From contig NC_092579.1 in the NCBI RefSeq assembly GCF_037975245.1, positions 11,828,678 through 11,892,677 on the forward strand: a stretch of DNA of 64,000 nt, given 5' to 3'. The notes below the pieces were generated by a model. The model did not search any database, was not told where the DNA came from, and saw nothing but the letters and a program-made list of their open reading frames with translations. Positions 43,666-55,000 of the stretch are shown here, one piece after another. Position 1 is the first letter of the stretch. Every line of letters begins with the position of its first letter. The position numbers were made by a program, and so were the translations under genes. The DNA is from Apostichopus japonicus (Eukaryota; Echinodermata; Holothuroidea; Aspidochirotida; Stichopodidae).

Positions 43666-46600
43666 ATGTGAGATCATCAGAGAGAATAACCATGTAATGA
43701 TGATGATGATGAGGAGAAAAAGAAATAAATATCCGCATACGGAATGCAATCCACTGCTTTCTTCCTAATTTCTAGGGGGAACTTATATAAAGACTTATAC
43801 ATAGTTTATGCACAAAATGATACACTGCTCATAGAAAAGACCTTGAGGAATTTGTGTTTGTCTCCATGACACTGGGTTTCTTATCCTCGGGCTGTACTTT
43901 AATTGAGAGTTCAGGCATGTGTACTAATTACCTATGGCAGAAACATCAAAACATTTAGACGGAGTAAGAGCAAGTTTAAATTGTTTCTTTTCTCATCATT
44001 CATTGTTAATGCTCTTCTTTTCTCTTATTTTCTTTTTTTTTTCTCTCTTTTCTTCCTTCTTTTTTTTTTTTTTTATCAAATAAGACGTTGAAGGCTAACT
44101 TGGAAATCTAAATGCTTATGTTATTGAAAAAAAAATCAAAAGTCTTTTTTTTTAAATATTTATAGTAACAAAATAAAACCAGGGCACAAATGCTAAAAGT
44201 TAATCTTGTGGAGATGTTTATTCATTAATAACGTACGACAGGTGTGATCAGATGGGTAAGATAGCCGAATATCTATCACCTTGCCATTTTAGACTGAGAA
44301 AGTTTACAAAACCTGGACTTTTAAACTGAAAAAGTAGTAAAAAGTAGATTGTTTGGCATTTAAAAAGAAGAACATTTGATATCTTATTAACGACTAGTGT
44401 ATATTAATTCTGACATGCTATTATTGAGATATTGCTCACCAAGGTTTGCAGAATGTCAAATGTGGCCACCAAAAGTAAACTTTTAAATTGATGTCATAGA
44501 TCGTTAAAATAATTGTATATATATATATATATATATATATTCTCAGTGTCTTTTTATGCTTTTTTCATTCTATTGTTTTCATTTTGAAATGGGTATGGTT
44601 CCAACTTTTACTGTAGGGCTTGTAAATTTACCTTATAGGTAATTAACCTATGAATTAAATGAACATATATTTTCATAGTAATGACTCCGAATAATTTTCA
44701 ATAAAAGTGATTTTCATGCATTGAATGAAAGTGCCACACTATATAGATAGCACTCTCTACACAAGTCACTTAACATTTCAAGTGTCTGAATTCTGTCTCA
44801 ACTTCATTTAAATTTGGTAAGGATCTTTCAGAATTTCTCTCATAGAACTACAAATTGCATGCACTTCTTATAGTTCATACCATAATTCAAGTTACGCCCT
44901 AATCCCAGTTATAACTAAATTGTTTTGAAGGCTCTTCATGCATTGTTAAATGAACAAATGGAGGAGGGATGAAGCAAAACAATTTTTTTTTAATTTCAGA
45001 GCAGACAGGGGAATTAATGTATCAAAGCATGAAGTGATGATTAAAGAGATGACAATTAAACCAACTAAAATAATAGGTACTTTTTTAATTATAATAAAGA
45101 TGCATTACCTTAAGTTGAGAATTACAGTTAAATCCTCAATTTCCAACAGAAATAGCATTTTTTTCCCCGCATATTCACATGATGGGATATGTAACCAATT
45201 GTTTAAAGTACAATGTACTTCTTGTTAGAAATTTTATTCTCCAAAACAAACATAAGCACACTTTAAGGTCATCCTTTTTTTTACCGCAAATTAAGTATGT
45301 TAATGATTGCTAAAGGTCACTTCAAGGTCCCTTTTCGGGAGATCTTGACCGTAAAAAGTGATTCCAACCAGTCAGGATCGTTGTTAAATCAGTCAATTTA
45401 ACAAACTCAGTGAAAGAAATGCTTGGAAGGTTGGAGAGAAATGCTGGAACAAGTTTCAGTATTGGTGACCGTTAATAGAACTTACAAGCATATTTTGGGG
45501 CAACTGAAGACCTTTTATTAGGGAAACATTAATATATTTAAAGGGAAACATGAATATATATTCATGTTCATGTTATAATGACAAACAGCACATTATTCCC
45601 TAAGTTTGTCTCAGTACTTAGTCATTATAAGAGCAATTAAATTTGCTATTGATTAACTTAAGACTTAAGATCATGTTTACAGCTCATAGAAGGAACAGGG
45701 CAAGATGCCAGAGAAACAACTCATAGACCAAACAACTTTAGTTCTCCTTCAGAAGAAAATGGTCTCCTTCCCCTTCTTTTGATTTAAACATTGAACAATG
45801 ATCTGTAAGTTCCTTCTCGTTTACACCCCCCTTCCCCCACCCCACTCCCCCTCACTAACAAATATGAAAACAAAGGGGATATGGATACTGCTATTTTCTT
45901 TTTCATATCTTTCCATTACCTGTATATATAAACTGATGTCAATTTTTAGACTTTGTATCGAGTAAGATGACCCTCAAGGCCTCAAAACGAGGTTGATGTT
46001 GAATGCAGGACAATCGTACTTCTATATGACAACAAATGAGTACAGAAATGACCAGTTCATTCAGGAAAAAGAAGTTATTAAGAGGACAGATTAAAGACCT
46101 CTCTTTATAGAGTCAACAAAGCATAGCAAATGACTTATCAATCACAAGTGAAGTTCAGAGCACATTATTTTCACAAGTTCATTACCATACAGGCACAGTA
46201 ATAGGCTTTTCAGGGGTGATTTGTAAAACAATATTGGGATTGAAAGGTCAATTGCATTGCACTCAAAATATGCTAGGAATTTGTTTGCATTGAACATAAT
46301 TGTTTTGAAATTATGCAGGAGTAGAATATTTAGAATTTGAATAGGACTGAAAACTACTAGCATGCTCTGTAAACATACTAACTTCGTAGGTAATCAGAAC
46401 CTTAATTAAACAATCATCAGTGACAGTCATAATTACAAAAAAAGGAATAACAATTGCAAAATCATTTCCAATGGGCCCATGCAAGTTTTAATGGTAGTCC
46501 GGTCATCAGTGATGACAAAATTTCAGTTCCGACAATCAAAATCAGCTGTGTAAGTTGCCCGACAGACGACAAGTTGTTTACATCAAAATTCAGATTGCAT
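43666..46600. other. non-coding; microsatellites
   Basis: (GAT)n at about 43697-43712, poly-T/poly-C-T tracts at 44020-44075, (TA)n at 44516-44540, and a C-rich run at 45825-45850. The plus frame at 44950-45228 is Lys/Ile-rich from AT composition and is not convincing. Confidence 0.5.
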
Positions 46601-46604
46601 GGTG

Positions 46605-46830
46605 ACTAAATAAACCCCAAATATGATAAATTGGTATCACCCCCAAAATGTTGTGCGTTATTCACCAACCTATGCATCTCTCCTACAGTGTGCATTGTTA
46701 TTTTAATATCTGACAAACAAATTTGCTGTTTCAGACAACCAAATTGTAAGGCATGGTTGTCCGGGGCATAACCAGAAAAAAGTTCTAAAAAATTTGCCCT
46801 ACCACGGCTAACCAACAATGTCACATATCA
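46605..46830 (-). repeat. dispersed repeat, copy 2 (partner of 20240-20420)
   Basis: Reverse-complement blocks match 20240-20420 in order, including the best one, TGTAGGAGAGATGCATAGGTT. The neighbouring 46495-46580 (GACAGACGACAAGTTG) may be part of the same element. Confidence 0.65.
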
Positions 46831-48040
46831 AATAGATAGAATATGCCTTTGGCAGCATGTAGATTCAGGTGAGATTAACTGACTAATATCTGTAGATTAG
46901 CCCTAATTACTTCCTATAGATGTATTGAAATATTGTTCCAGGTACAAATTTATTGTTCAAATCATAAGTTGCATTTAGAGTTATATCTGGAGAACCCTTT
47001 CCATTTTCTACTGCCCTTTCATCTCTTGCTTTCATTCATCTCACATATTGTCTTTTGTTCCAGATGTCTAAGTTTACTCTATTCATTGTCATTAGTCTAA
47101 TTAAGTTGTCTGTTCATCTGACTATTTTAAATGTTTCTTCAATCTGTTTTCATCTCAGTTCACCACCATGGAAGGTCCTGCTAGTTGGTTACATATGTAG
47201 TTTCCCTGCACAGGCTTTTTGCAGTGAATAAGTTTTTTTTTTTTAATATGTTTATCTCTCTTTGAAATATTGAATGATACAACAGTCACTTTGGTAAACT
47301 TGGTGATCAAATTTAAGAAGTTATTTTTCCACCCTACTGGGGGAGGTGGATATATCTTGCAGTATCCACCCCCCCCCCCCCGGGTTATGCAGAGGCAAGT
47401 AACTGCAAGAAAGATGTAATATGACTTAAATAGTGTTATGGAAATCCATTACCATGGAAATATAAACAGTCAGTTTGTCAAACATCACAATTTATGCATG
47501 GGTATTATTCTTGCAATAAAGCCATCTTATTTATTGCATGTATTGATTCTGATTCAGTCTGCTATTTCCTAAATGAAGAAGAGAGATATTTATTTAAGGA
47601 ACCTAAATATGATACTTTGAAATTCTTTTCACATGCACCATTCATGTGGCAGTGGAGATACAACCACACTATGTGGCAGACACAGGTAATCCCCAACTTC
47701 TTGTAGAAAACGTTTGTGAATTTCCTCAACAACAATCAAACTTTTTGAGCAGAAATACTGATTCCTTCGCAGCTGTAGGGATCTTGACCTTTAAATCACA
47801 TATTTACCAAAAATTTCAGAAAGACGAACAAGTTGTTCTTGCTGCCTCGAAGGCCATTCTTACTCATCTCATATTTTCGATTTGGAAACGATGATTTTAC
47901 GGATGGGATAGCGACATCCTGTTCATGTCTGCTACAGGTCAACATAAAGTTCAAATTCTGACACAAATATTTTGACTGCTAAAAGTTAAAAACTGTTTCT
48001 GACTAATGTCATGACAGCTGCTCATGATTGTTCCTTTTCC
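46831..48040. other. non-coding; hammerhead-repeat relative and a G/C hairpin
   Basis: Positions 47175-47233 (CCTGCTAG ... CACAGGCTTTTTGCAGTGAATAAG) are related to the 11.75-kb repeat. GGGGGAGGTGGATA (47339-47352) and TATCCACCCCCCCC (47363-47376) form a 14-bp hairpin stem with one mismatch and a 10-nt loop, running into a C13 run. Overlapping plus frames at 47494-47894 are not supported by any family feature. Confidence 0.45.
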
Positions 48041-48240
48041 TGCCTCAAAATATTGTAACATTACTTCCAAATCAGGCCAAAATATTGTAACATTACATCC
48101 CATCAGGCCAAAATATTGTAACATTACATCCCATCAGGCCAAAATATTGTAACATTACTTCCAATCAGGCCAAAATATTGTAACATTACATCCCATCAGG
48201 CCAAAATATTGTAACATTACATCCAATAAGGCCAAAACAA
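48041..48240 (+). repeat. 31-bp minisatellite, about six copies
   Basis: Units reading AGGCCAAAATATTGTAACAT then TACATCCCATC have AAAATATTG at 48047, 48079, 48110, 48141, 48172 and 48203 (spacing 32, 31, 31, 31, 31), with a broken seventh at 48234. Variants are TACTTCCAATC and TACATCCAATA. Each unit contains AATATT, itself palindromic. Confidence 0.95.
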
Positions 48241-49180
48241 TGGAGTCTAGTCCCACATCCCGCTCGCAAATTTTCGAAAATCGACATCCATTTTGGTTTA
48301 GCGCACAATGATGACGACAACATCAACGACAACTACTTGATTATTAATTCATTTCTTCAACTCAGGAACTAACAGTGGAACGTAAAATGAGACATCAATG
48401 GTATAAAATTTGAAAAATGACTAATTGGCCTATTTTTATTCGAATGACCTACACAATTGATGTCATGAAGTTGAGGCCCATAGCAGGTAGGAAACGAAGC
48501 AGCAAAGGTCAACCGAATTGTCTCTGAATGTGTAAAGAAGGTAGGCTACTAAACATGTGACTACAATATCAAAACACATCTAACTACAAGTTTCTATGCC
48601 TCAAAAGGCACCAGGGAGGTTCAGATTTGGTTTAATCTTGCAGAGTTTAGGCAATTGCACTTGTTTTTTTGGTTTCTTTACCATTATAAAGCTGGTGCTA
48701 TGAATTAATTGAGTCGTTTACTCAATAAACTGACTGGTCTAGAAAATAGTAGATGCATACGTGTGCATCAAATGAATAGGATTTGATTGACCTATTAAAA
48801 GATGAACAGTTCTCTCTGCATCTTTTGCAACATGTATATCATGAAATTTGTAAACATTTCTCATTGAAATTTGCAACTAATTGTTATATACAATCACTTA
48901 ACACTACAGTAGTCGATAAAGTAACAGCATAGTAACATGGATGTGACATTATAAAGTAATCAAATTATGACTATGAATTCTGTATCTGTGCCAAATGTAA
49001 GAGTTTGTTTCAAAATGATACTTTCATTTTTTTTCTTCTTCATTTAAATGCAGAAATGACAACTGGTAACAAAAAGGAGGTCACATGGATGTAAAAGATG
49101 TGACCCATCCGACTTTTTGCACGAATATGTCACAACAGATGTCTCTTGCAATTTTCCATTGTGAGAAGAAACTACAACAA
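48241..49180. other. non-coding, no gene seen
   Basis: Positions 48240-48350 are somewhat CpG-richer (CCCGCTCGCAAATTTTCG, ATGACGACAACATCAACGAC). The rest is AT-rich. Confidence 0.35.
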
Positions 49181-49408
49181 TCAACATTGCAACTTGTTCT
49201 TGTCTTTCCTGTGTGAAAACTGACCAGAAATAGGAACCGATCTGACATCATACTTGTCATTGTTGGCGTCGGTGACATAGATAGATCTTGGTATTGGATA
49301 CCGTTCCCGTATCTGACAAGTGGTTCCTGTCTCTCTTGGATTGCTTCCTTCCATTATATAGGAAAACATTAAGAAACCCATACATGTCATAAGGCATGAA
49401 CCAAGCAT
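49181..49408 (-). CDS. candidate exon, short membrane-anchored N-terminus
   Basis: On the minus strand ATG 49408 opens 75 codons. MLGSCLMTCMGFLMFSYIME could be a signal anchor or signal peptide. It is followed by a hydrophilic stretch with SNPRETGTTCQIRERYPIP and VTDANNDKYDVRSVPISG, whose codons (GAC, GCC, AAC, AAG) are less AT-biased than the flanks. Type II Golgi enzymes such as sulfotransferases start like this, but no catalytic motif is present. The frame extends upstream to another ATG (49540), which looks less coding. A donor-like CTG|GTCAGT near 49222 could end an exon. Unrecognised and possibly spurious. Confidence 0.25.
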   Translation of the reverse strand: MLGSCLMTCMGFLMFSYIMEGSNPRETGTTCQIRERYPIPRSIYVTDANNDKYDVRSVPISGQFSHRKDKNKLQC

Positions 49409-49417
49409 AAATGTATA

Positions 49418-49695
49418 CTTTGCTCTCTCAATGAGAATAATTGAGAGAAACACATGGATGGAGAGAAACATGCAATCATAAATTGTACGTAAATAAAAAG
49501 GATACTTATGAGTTCTTCTTGGTACAGAAGGTCTCAGCAACTGAATTTTCCAAGGATGATTCCAAAAACGTGAAAAATAGTCGTATAATCACAAGCGATA
49601 ATTTCGCGGAAAATTACATGCACCTGTAGTATACTTCCTGGTGGTACAGTAGATACGGAAGGAAGAATTTGCTCTCTCAATGAAAATAATTGAGA
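49418..49695. repeat. duplicated hairpin motif
   Basis: TTTGCTCTCTCAATGAGAAT AATTGAGAG (about 49419-49447) recurs at about 49662-49691 with one substitution and one small deletion. Each copy is self-complementary (CTCTCAAT / ATTGAGAG, loop 7 nt in the first). Confidence 0.6.
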
Positions 49696-52160
49696 AACAG
49701 AAGATAAACTTTGGAAATTAATTGGAGTAAAGAGAAAGAGAGAGAGTATGGTGTATTGTAATTGAAATATTGTCCAGATAACAGTTGACAGAAAACCATG
49801 TCTGCTTGTTTGAATCAAGAGGAAACAAATTATGTTTTCCAATGACAGAGATGTTACAATATTGTGGAAATTATTTACCAAATTTCTGGTGAGACAAACT
49901 ATTGTATGTTTTCAATCTTATTATCATTTTTAAGGCCACCAAAATTAGGAACATAGGGATTATGTTTTTCCTTTTTTTTGCTATCAAGAGGAGCCTGTTC
50001 AGTGAAATGAAATATACCAGCGAAGATCTTCCTTTTACTAATCTAACAAATGATATATGAAACTAACGTCATTTGAAGATTAGAAACATGTACAGTTAAT
50101 CACTTTAAGAAGTTGCAATTCATTATGGATTGTCCAATTAGCAAATTGTCAATGTCATTAACATCATGAACGTCATCATCATCATATCCGTAATGTCAAT
50201 GAATAACAAGATCACAAAACCATGATTTATCTATTGAAACAGATATAGCTTGTGAACAGCCCGATACTTGTAAGCAACTGCACATCATGCTATTCAACGT
50301 ACAACCAAGTGCATTCAAACTTCCTGTAGTGAATACAGGCCAGTATAAACTCTCACTGAAACTAAAACTGCATTTTCCTGCAAATACGCAGTAATTGTAG
50401 TGCGCGTGGAGTGCTTGCACGTATTAGGGAAGAACCATTTCGGTTCTTAATGATGTTACTTTTGGGCAGACAACACACCAGGGAGTATAGTCATGTAGGT
50501 ACCTACAAAGTGGGGGTGCTTGTGAGCGTTGTGACAGGCTCAGAATAAGTTGGCTACGCAGCTACTGTACAGAGACTATATGAAACTAAGTTTCAACGTC
50601 TAGTCATGTAGGTATCGTTCACTTGGCAAGTAATGCCAATATTTTAGCATGCACGCGCACTTCAATAATGAAAGCTAGCTAAAATTTGCAGGCCATTTGA
50701 GAACATGTTATGATAAGTTAACTGCTTGAGTGCATGCAGTTGAAAGATGCTGCCTAAATGAAAGTGTGCAGGAAAATGACCACCACATGTTAGTGGACAT
50801 GTATCGTGGCCTAGCTACCCTGAGCAAAGATGACCAGCGACTATACAGTGGAAGCTAGACTCATACATATTCAAAGGCCTTTTTGATCCAATGCACCATG
50901 CAAGCAAGTTGCAAGCTAACAAGTTATTAGTTTTACACAAGCAAAATAAGAAAGTTACTTAAATTTTTCCCAGGAGCTTGACAAAATGAAATGTTTCAAC
51001 TGTTTCATTCATTGCTTAGAATCATTTGAAACATCTGTTCATGAATGCAAAAGCTTGCAAAGGAAGAAGACCACTCCTAGTATAGGTATAGTACACACTG
51101 AGATGACACTGAGAAAAGCTGATTCAAGCTCACACAAGCTAACGTCAAAAAAATTGCAAGCATATTTATTTTATTTATTCATTTAACATTGAAGGGTAAA
51201 CTCGGTTAGCTTAAAAAGCAAAAGTAGAATAAAAATAAATGTTATTCATAAATTGTAGGTTTTAAACACACACAAAAAAGACAATTTTCTGTGAATTTTT
51301 GTTGAAATCTATACCTATAGTACAAGACAGGTAACCTAATAATGAATGTGATGATATCTTTAACTTGCAGACATAATATGTCTGGAATCCCTCCAACCCT
51401 CCCCCCCCCCCAACCCCTGGATGCAAGTTTTGAAATGATCACTGATTGTAAATTTAGTTCACATGTGCGCTAGAACTATACTCACATATATCTCCAATGT
51501 GCAATTCACTGCAGTTAGGAACTGCATAAAGTACTGATTAATCTAACATTTGGCAGGCTATACAACGATAAAACAATCAAAAGTATTACTTCCTCAGGCA
51601 ATACAGGATTGCACAATGACAAGTTTTGTGGGAAATTGTCAAATTTGGGTCACGATAATAATGGGACAAAAACGTCTTTGCTTTGGTTTTACAAAATCAT
51701 GTCATGTTACTTTAAACTGACTGGTCAGATGTACTTACTAACTTAGTAAAAATTGGCTGTCTCTGTAAACAGCTCATGGACAGCCATAATAATTGACACA
51801 CCTGGCTTAGCTCTCTTGATATCCATATATATACATATATTGATATTCATATATATCTTGATATATACATTCATATACATAATATTGATATTGATATTCT
51901 TGATATTCATATACATATTCATATATACATATAACCATTACTCATTAATTAGCCTATTTAGATTATACAGGTATGTCTAATCTCTCGGGAGTAGACCAGA
52001 CATTACCTAATTTGAAAACAGGATATTGTGCTAAAGTAGAAATATGGTCACGTACATCGTCACTAAATCACATACCCAGCTGTCTACGAGTTATTCTACT
52101 CAGGAAATTTCCCTTTCTAACCAATTAAACAGTCAGTCATGTCTTCCAACCAAACCTCAT
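49696..52160. other. non-coding, no gene seen
   Basis: Contains the 12-bp palindrome GTAGGTACCTAC at about 50495. The word TAGTCATGTAGGTA occurs there and again about 115 bp later. The mixed block at 50400-50960 is less AT-rich. A C11 run lies at 51401-51411. 51820-51940 is a TATA/GATATTCATATA low-complexity stretch. Confidence 0.45.
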
Positions 52161-52430
52161 ATGTATGTATTGTATGTATGTATGTATTGTATGTATGTAT
52201 GTTAGATCCTCCTGCAAGCAGGAACTCGCGAAGAAGCCTCATTGGCTTATCAAAGCCGCAAGCTGACCGAAGTCAGTCTCTTAGCTTCAATATGACATTC
52301 ATGATCATGAATTGTCAATTGTCAACAACTCTGTTACTGGACGACATACATTAATCTTGGAGTATGTGACTCGAACTGGGGACCTTATGATTGGAAGGCA
52401 CCAGCGTTAACCACTGAGCTAACACACCTA
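52161..52430 (-). mobile_element. structured tRNA-derived SINE, copy 3, full length
   Basis: Read on the minus strand it starts TAGGTGTGTTAGCTCAGTGG (box A), has box B AGTTCGAGTCAC, then the conserved body GACTGACTTCGGTCAGC, GGCTTTGATAAGCC, GAGTTCCTGCTTGCAGGA, and an (ATAC)n tail at 52161-52202 on the plus strand. It is very similar to the 62.0-kb copy through the body, so the family moved fairly recently. The anticodon region reads TTCCAATCATAAGG. It is not a functional tRNA. Confidence 0.92.
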
Positions 52431-53407
52431 AAAGTTTAGTTAGTTTTCTTATGTATTCTAACTATTCTTAACAAACAAAAGTGATTGTTGTGGAACTCAA
52501 ATTCATTGATGACTTCATGGAGAATATTTGAGGTATTATTTGTGGTGATTTTGAATTATATATCTTCCCATAAACCACGTTAATGAGCTAGCTTCAATGT
52601 GTTTAGGTGTTAAGTTTAAATGCTTATAAGAAAAGTTGTCAATCTGCTGGGCAGCTTGAATTGATAAATAGGAAAGTGCACTACTAACAATGTGCTTCCC
52701 CTCTCAACTCATCTGCCTGATGTGGTAAACCTCAAAGACAACTGTTTCCCTTTTAAGGGATGACTGAGCCACATATGTAATTAAATTTATTTTGTTGTAG
52801 ACCATTTAGAAAATACTGCCAGCAGCCCACATTGTAGTTCTATTCCACTTTCTATTTTTCGAGAAAAGGACACTTTACGCTTATCAATGAAAGTGGCTGG
52901 ACTAGGTACACATAGTCTAACCCATAGACCACTGGATCAGATCCTCAGATGCAATACAAAATTTGATGAGGAAATTTAAAACTTTTCTGGCCTCAAATAA
53001 TGTGTTTACAGTGTATTAAAAATTGGTCCAAAACAAATAATGTTGAATGTCCTTCAATGGCGCTCAAATATGAAGTTAAAAGAACCTGTTGTTTTGGAGG
53101 AGCTATTTGAATTTATTAAACAATGGAATAACATTAACATTCAGGCCTGCTAACATTTAGGAGTTGATGATGACATCAATTTAGAGTAGACTTAAACACA
53201 CCAGAAAAAAAAAGAACTTTCTCAGGGTTCATGATCAAAATCATTCGATCAATTGATTAATGGATCACTGGCTTAACCACATTATTTATTCAAGAACTCA
53301 CAATATCGCGCAAGAAACACTTGGCAAGGTCACAGGAATTATTCTTTGATGGGAAACATTGACTAGATCAAACAATTGATTTCAGCTACTCCTTTGGTTA
53401 TGCTTCC
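52431..53407. other. non-coding, no gene seen
   Basis: AT-rich, no recognised element. Confidence 0.4.
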
Positions 53408-53469
53408 GGAGCTGTGGCAGAGTGGATAAAGGCGGTGGCATATGAAGCAATGAGGCTAAGCAATCGGGG
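53408..53469 (+). mobile_element. truncated head of the tRNA-Leu SINE
   Basis: GGAGCTGTGGCAGAGTGG, then ATAAAGGCGGTGGCAT, matches the head at 24771 closely, and the match continues to CAATGAGGCTAAGCAATC. It breaks off at a GGGGGG run before the box B position. Confidence 0.75.
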
Positions 53470-55000
53470 GGATTTTTGTACATGTAGTGTATGCTACTTG
53501 TGTACACAAGCAATTTCCTTCATTGACCCGTAGCTAAAAAAAAAGGAAGCCCCATTTGAAACATCAGATCTTCGACACCTTACCATTCCCATATATGACA
53601 ACAATAAAACTTAAATTGCTAACACAGCGATTTTATCGTACATTTTAAAAATCTCGGAGAAGAAAAAGTTATGAGCCTTGTGAACAGCCTACTGGTAGTT
53701 GTCATGGAAAGGGTACACCGTTCAATTACAACACATTGTATCGCAAGGCTGTACGATGTACTATTAAGTGTATTAACTGGGCATGCAGCTACAGGAGTCC
53801 TCACAGGGTAAGTTGTTAACAATCATTGTGACCTTTTCATGCTTGCGCAATGCTTCCCCGTCCGTTCGTCCCTTGTTGATCCGGCCCATGCGTTCTCCAA
53901 TGTGAACCCACCCGGGTTAAGTTAAATTGTTATGTTCCTGTGGGGTAACGAAAAACTCATCTTGATCCCTTGAAGGCCTTTGTTTTCTAGCGAGGTTTCC
54001 CCTTCTGTGACCTCGATATTTTCTCCTTGTTCTGGTTGTTATTTTATTCGTTCTCTGTTTGCTTTTGTTTAGCCTTCTCTTTTTCTCTCGGTCACCAGCT
54101 CTGATTAACATTCTTGGTTTTTCTAGCACCCGTTATTTGTGTAACTATACCACAGTTTCTTATCATTTTGTAATGTATTAATACTGTAAAGCATATGAGA
54201 AATCAATTTGAATTGAATTTTAATAACCAGAGATTAGACAGGTAAGATAGTAATGATATATGATGAAAACCTCTTTCACATGCATGTTTTAAACTATTTT
54301 TGCCTTTCTTCTCCTGAATGGAAAAATAATCAAAGAATATAAATACATTAAATACATATGTCTACAACATTACTTTAAGATCAATCTACAATGGTTGAAG
54401 GTACATTAAAAAAAAATCTGTCATCAATATATCACTTCTAACCTTTTGAAGCAATCTCTGTTTTTTTCGCTGCTTTAAGATACTGCCCATATAGTTTAAG
54501 TACATTCACAGACCTTTTGATATAAACAGGTGTATTGTAATAATCAAAGGTCTTTAACAGGATATTGCTGGAAAACATTTTCCTGCTTTGTTGTCGATAG
54601 AAATTTCTAATCTGGTTCAAAGTGTACCAGACGTACTAAGTACTACCAGCTCTGCTTAATTTAACAACCGTCAGTCAGTCAGTCAGTTTATATGTCAATG
54701 TGATGCAATCATGCCATACGTACCAGATATAACGTGAATCTGTACTCATAGGTCTTATATAGGCATAATACACTAAGCCTTGTGGGATCATTCTAAAACT
54801 GAAGTATCATTCGGGTCATTTTGGAAATCTAGTGCCAACTTACATACTTGTAATTCCGCAGCTTAGAGCTTTAATTATACTATTTATTCCATATTCGTAT
54901 TTGCTCCTACCGAAGGGGAATTTTTCCTATATTCCTATTTTGTATGCTGTTGGTAAACATACTACTTGTAAATCTGTGTACTAAAGAGGTGTACAAACTT
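53470..55000. other. non-coding; CpG-richer block at 53830-54130
   Basis: Positions 53830-53930 hold TTGCGCAA (C/EBP-like palindrome), CGTCCGTTCGTC and CACCCGGGTTAAG. The minus frame at 53917-54129 is Arg/Lys-rich with no family features. 54165-54225 (TACTGTAAAGCATATGAGAA, then TTGAATTGAATTTTAAT) resembles the 3' end of a non-LTR retrotransposon, by loose resemblance only. (CAGT)n lies at about 54671-54686. Confidence 0.35.
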
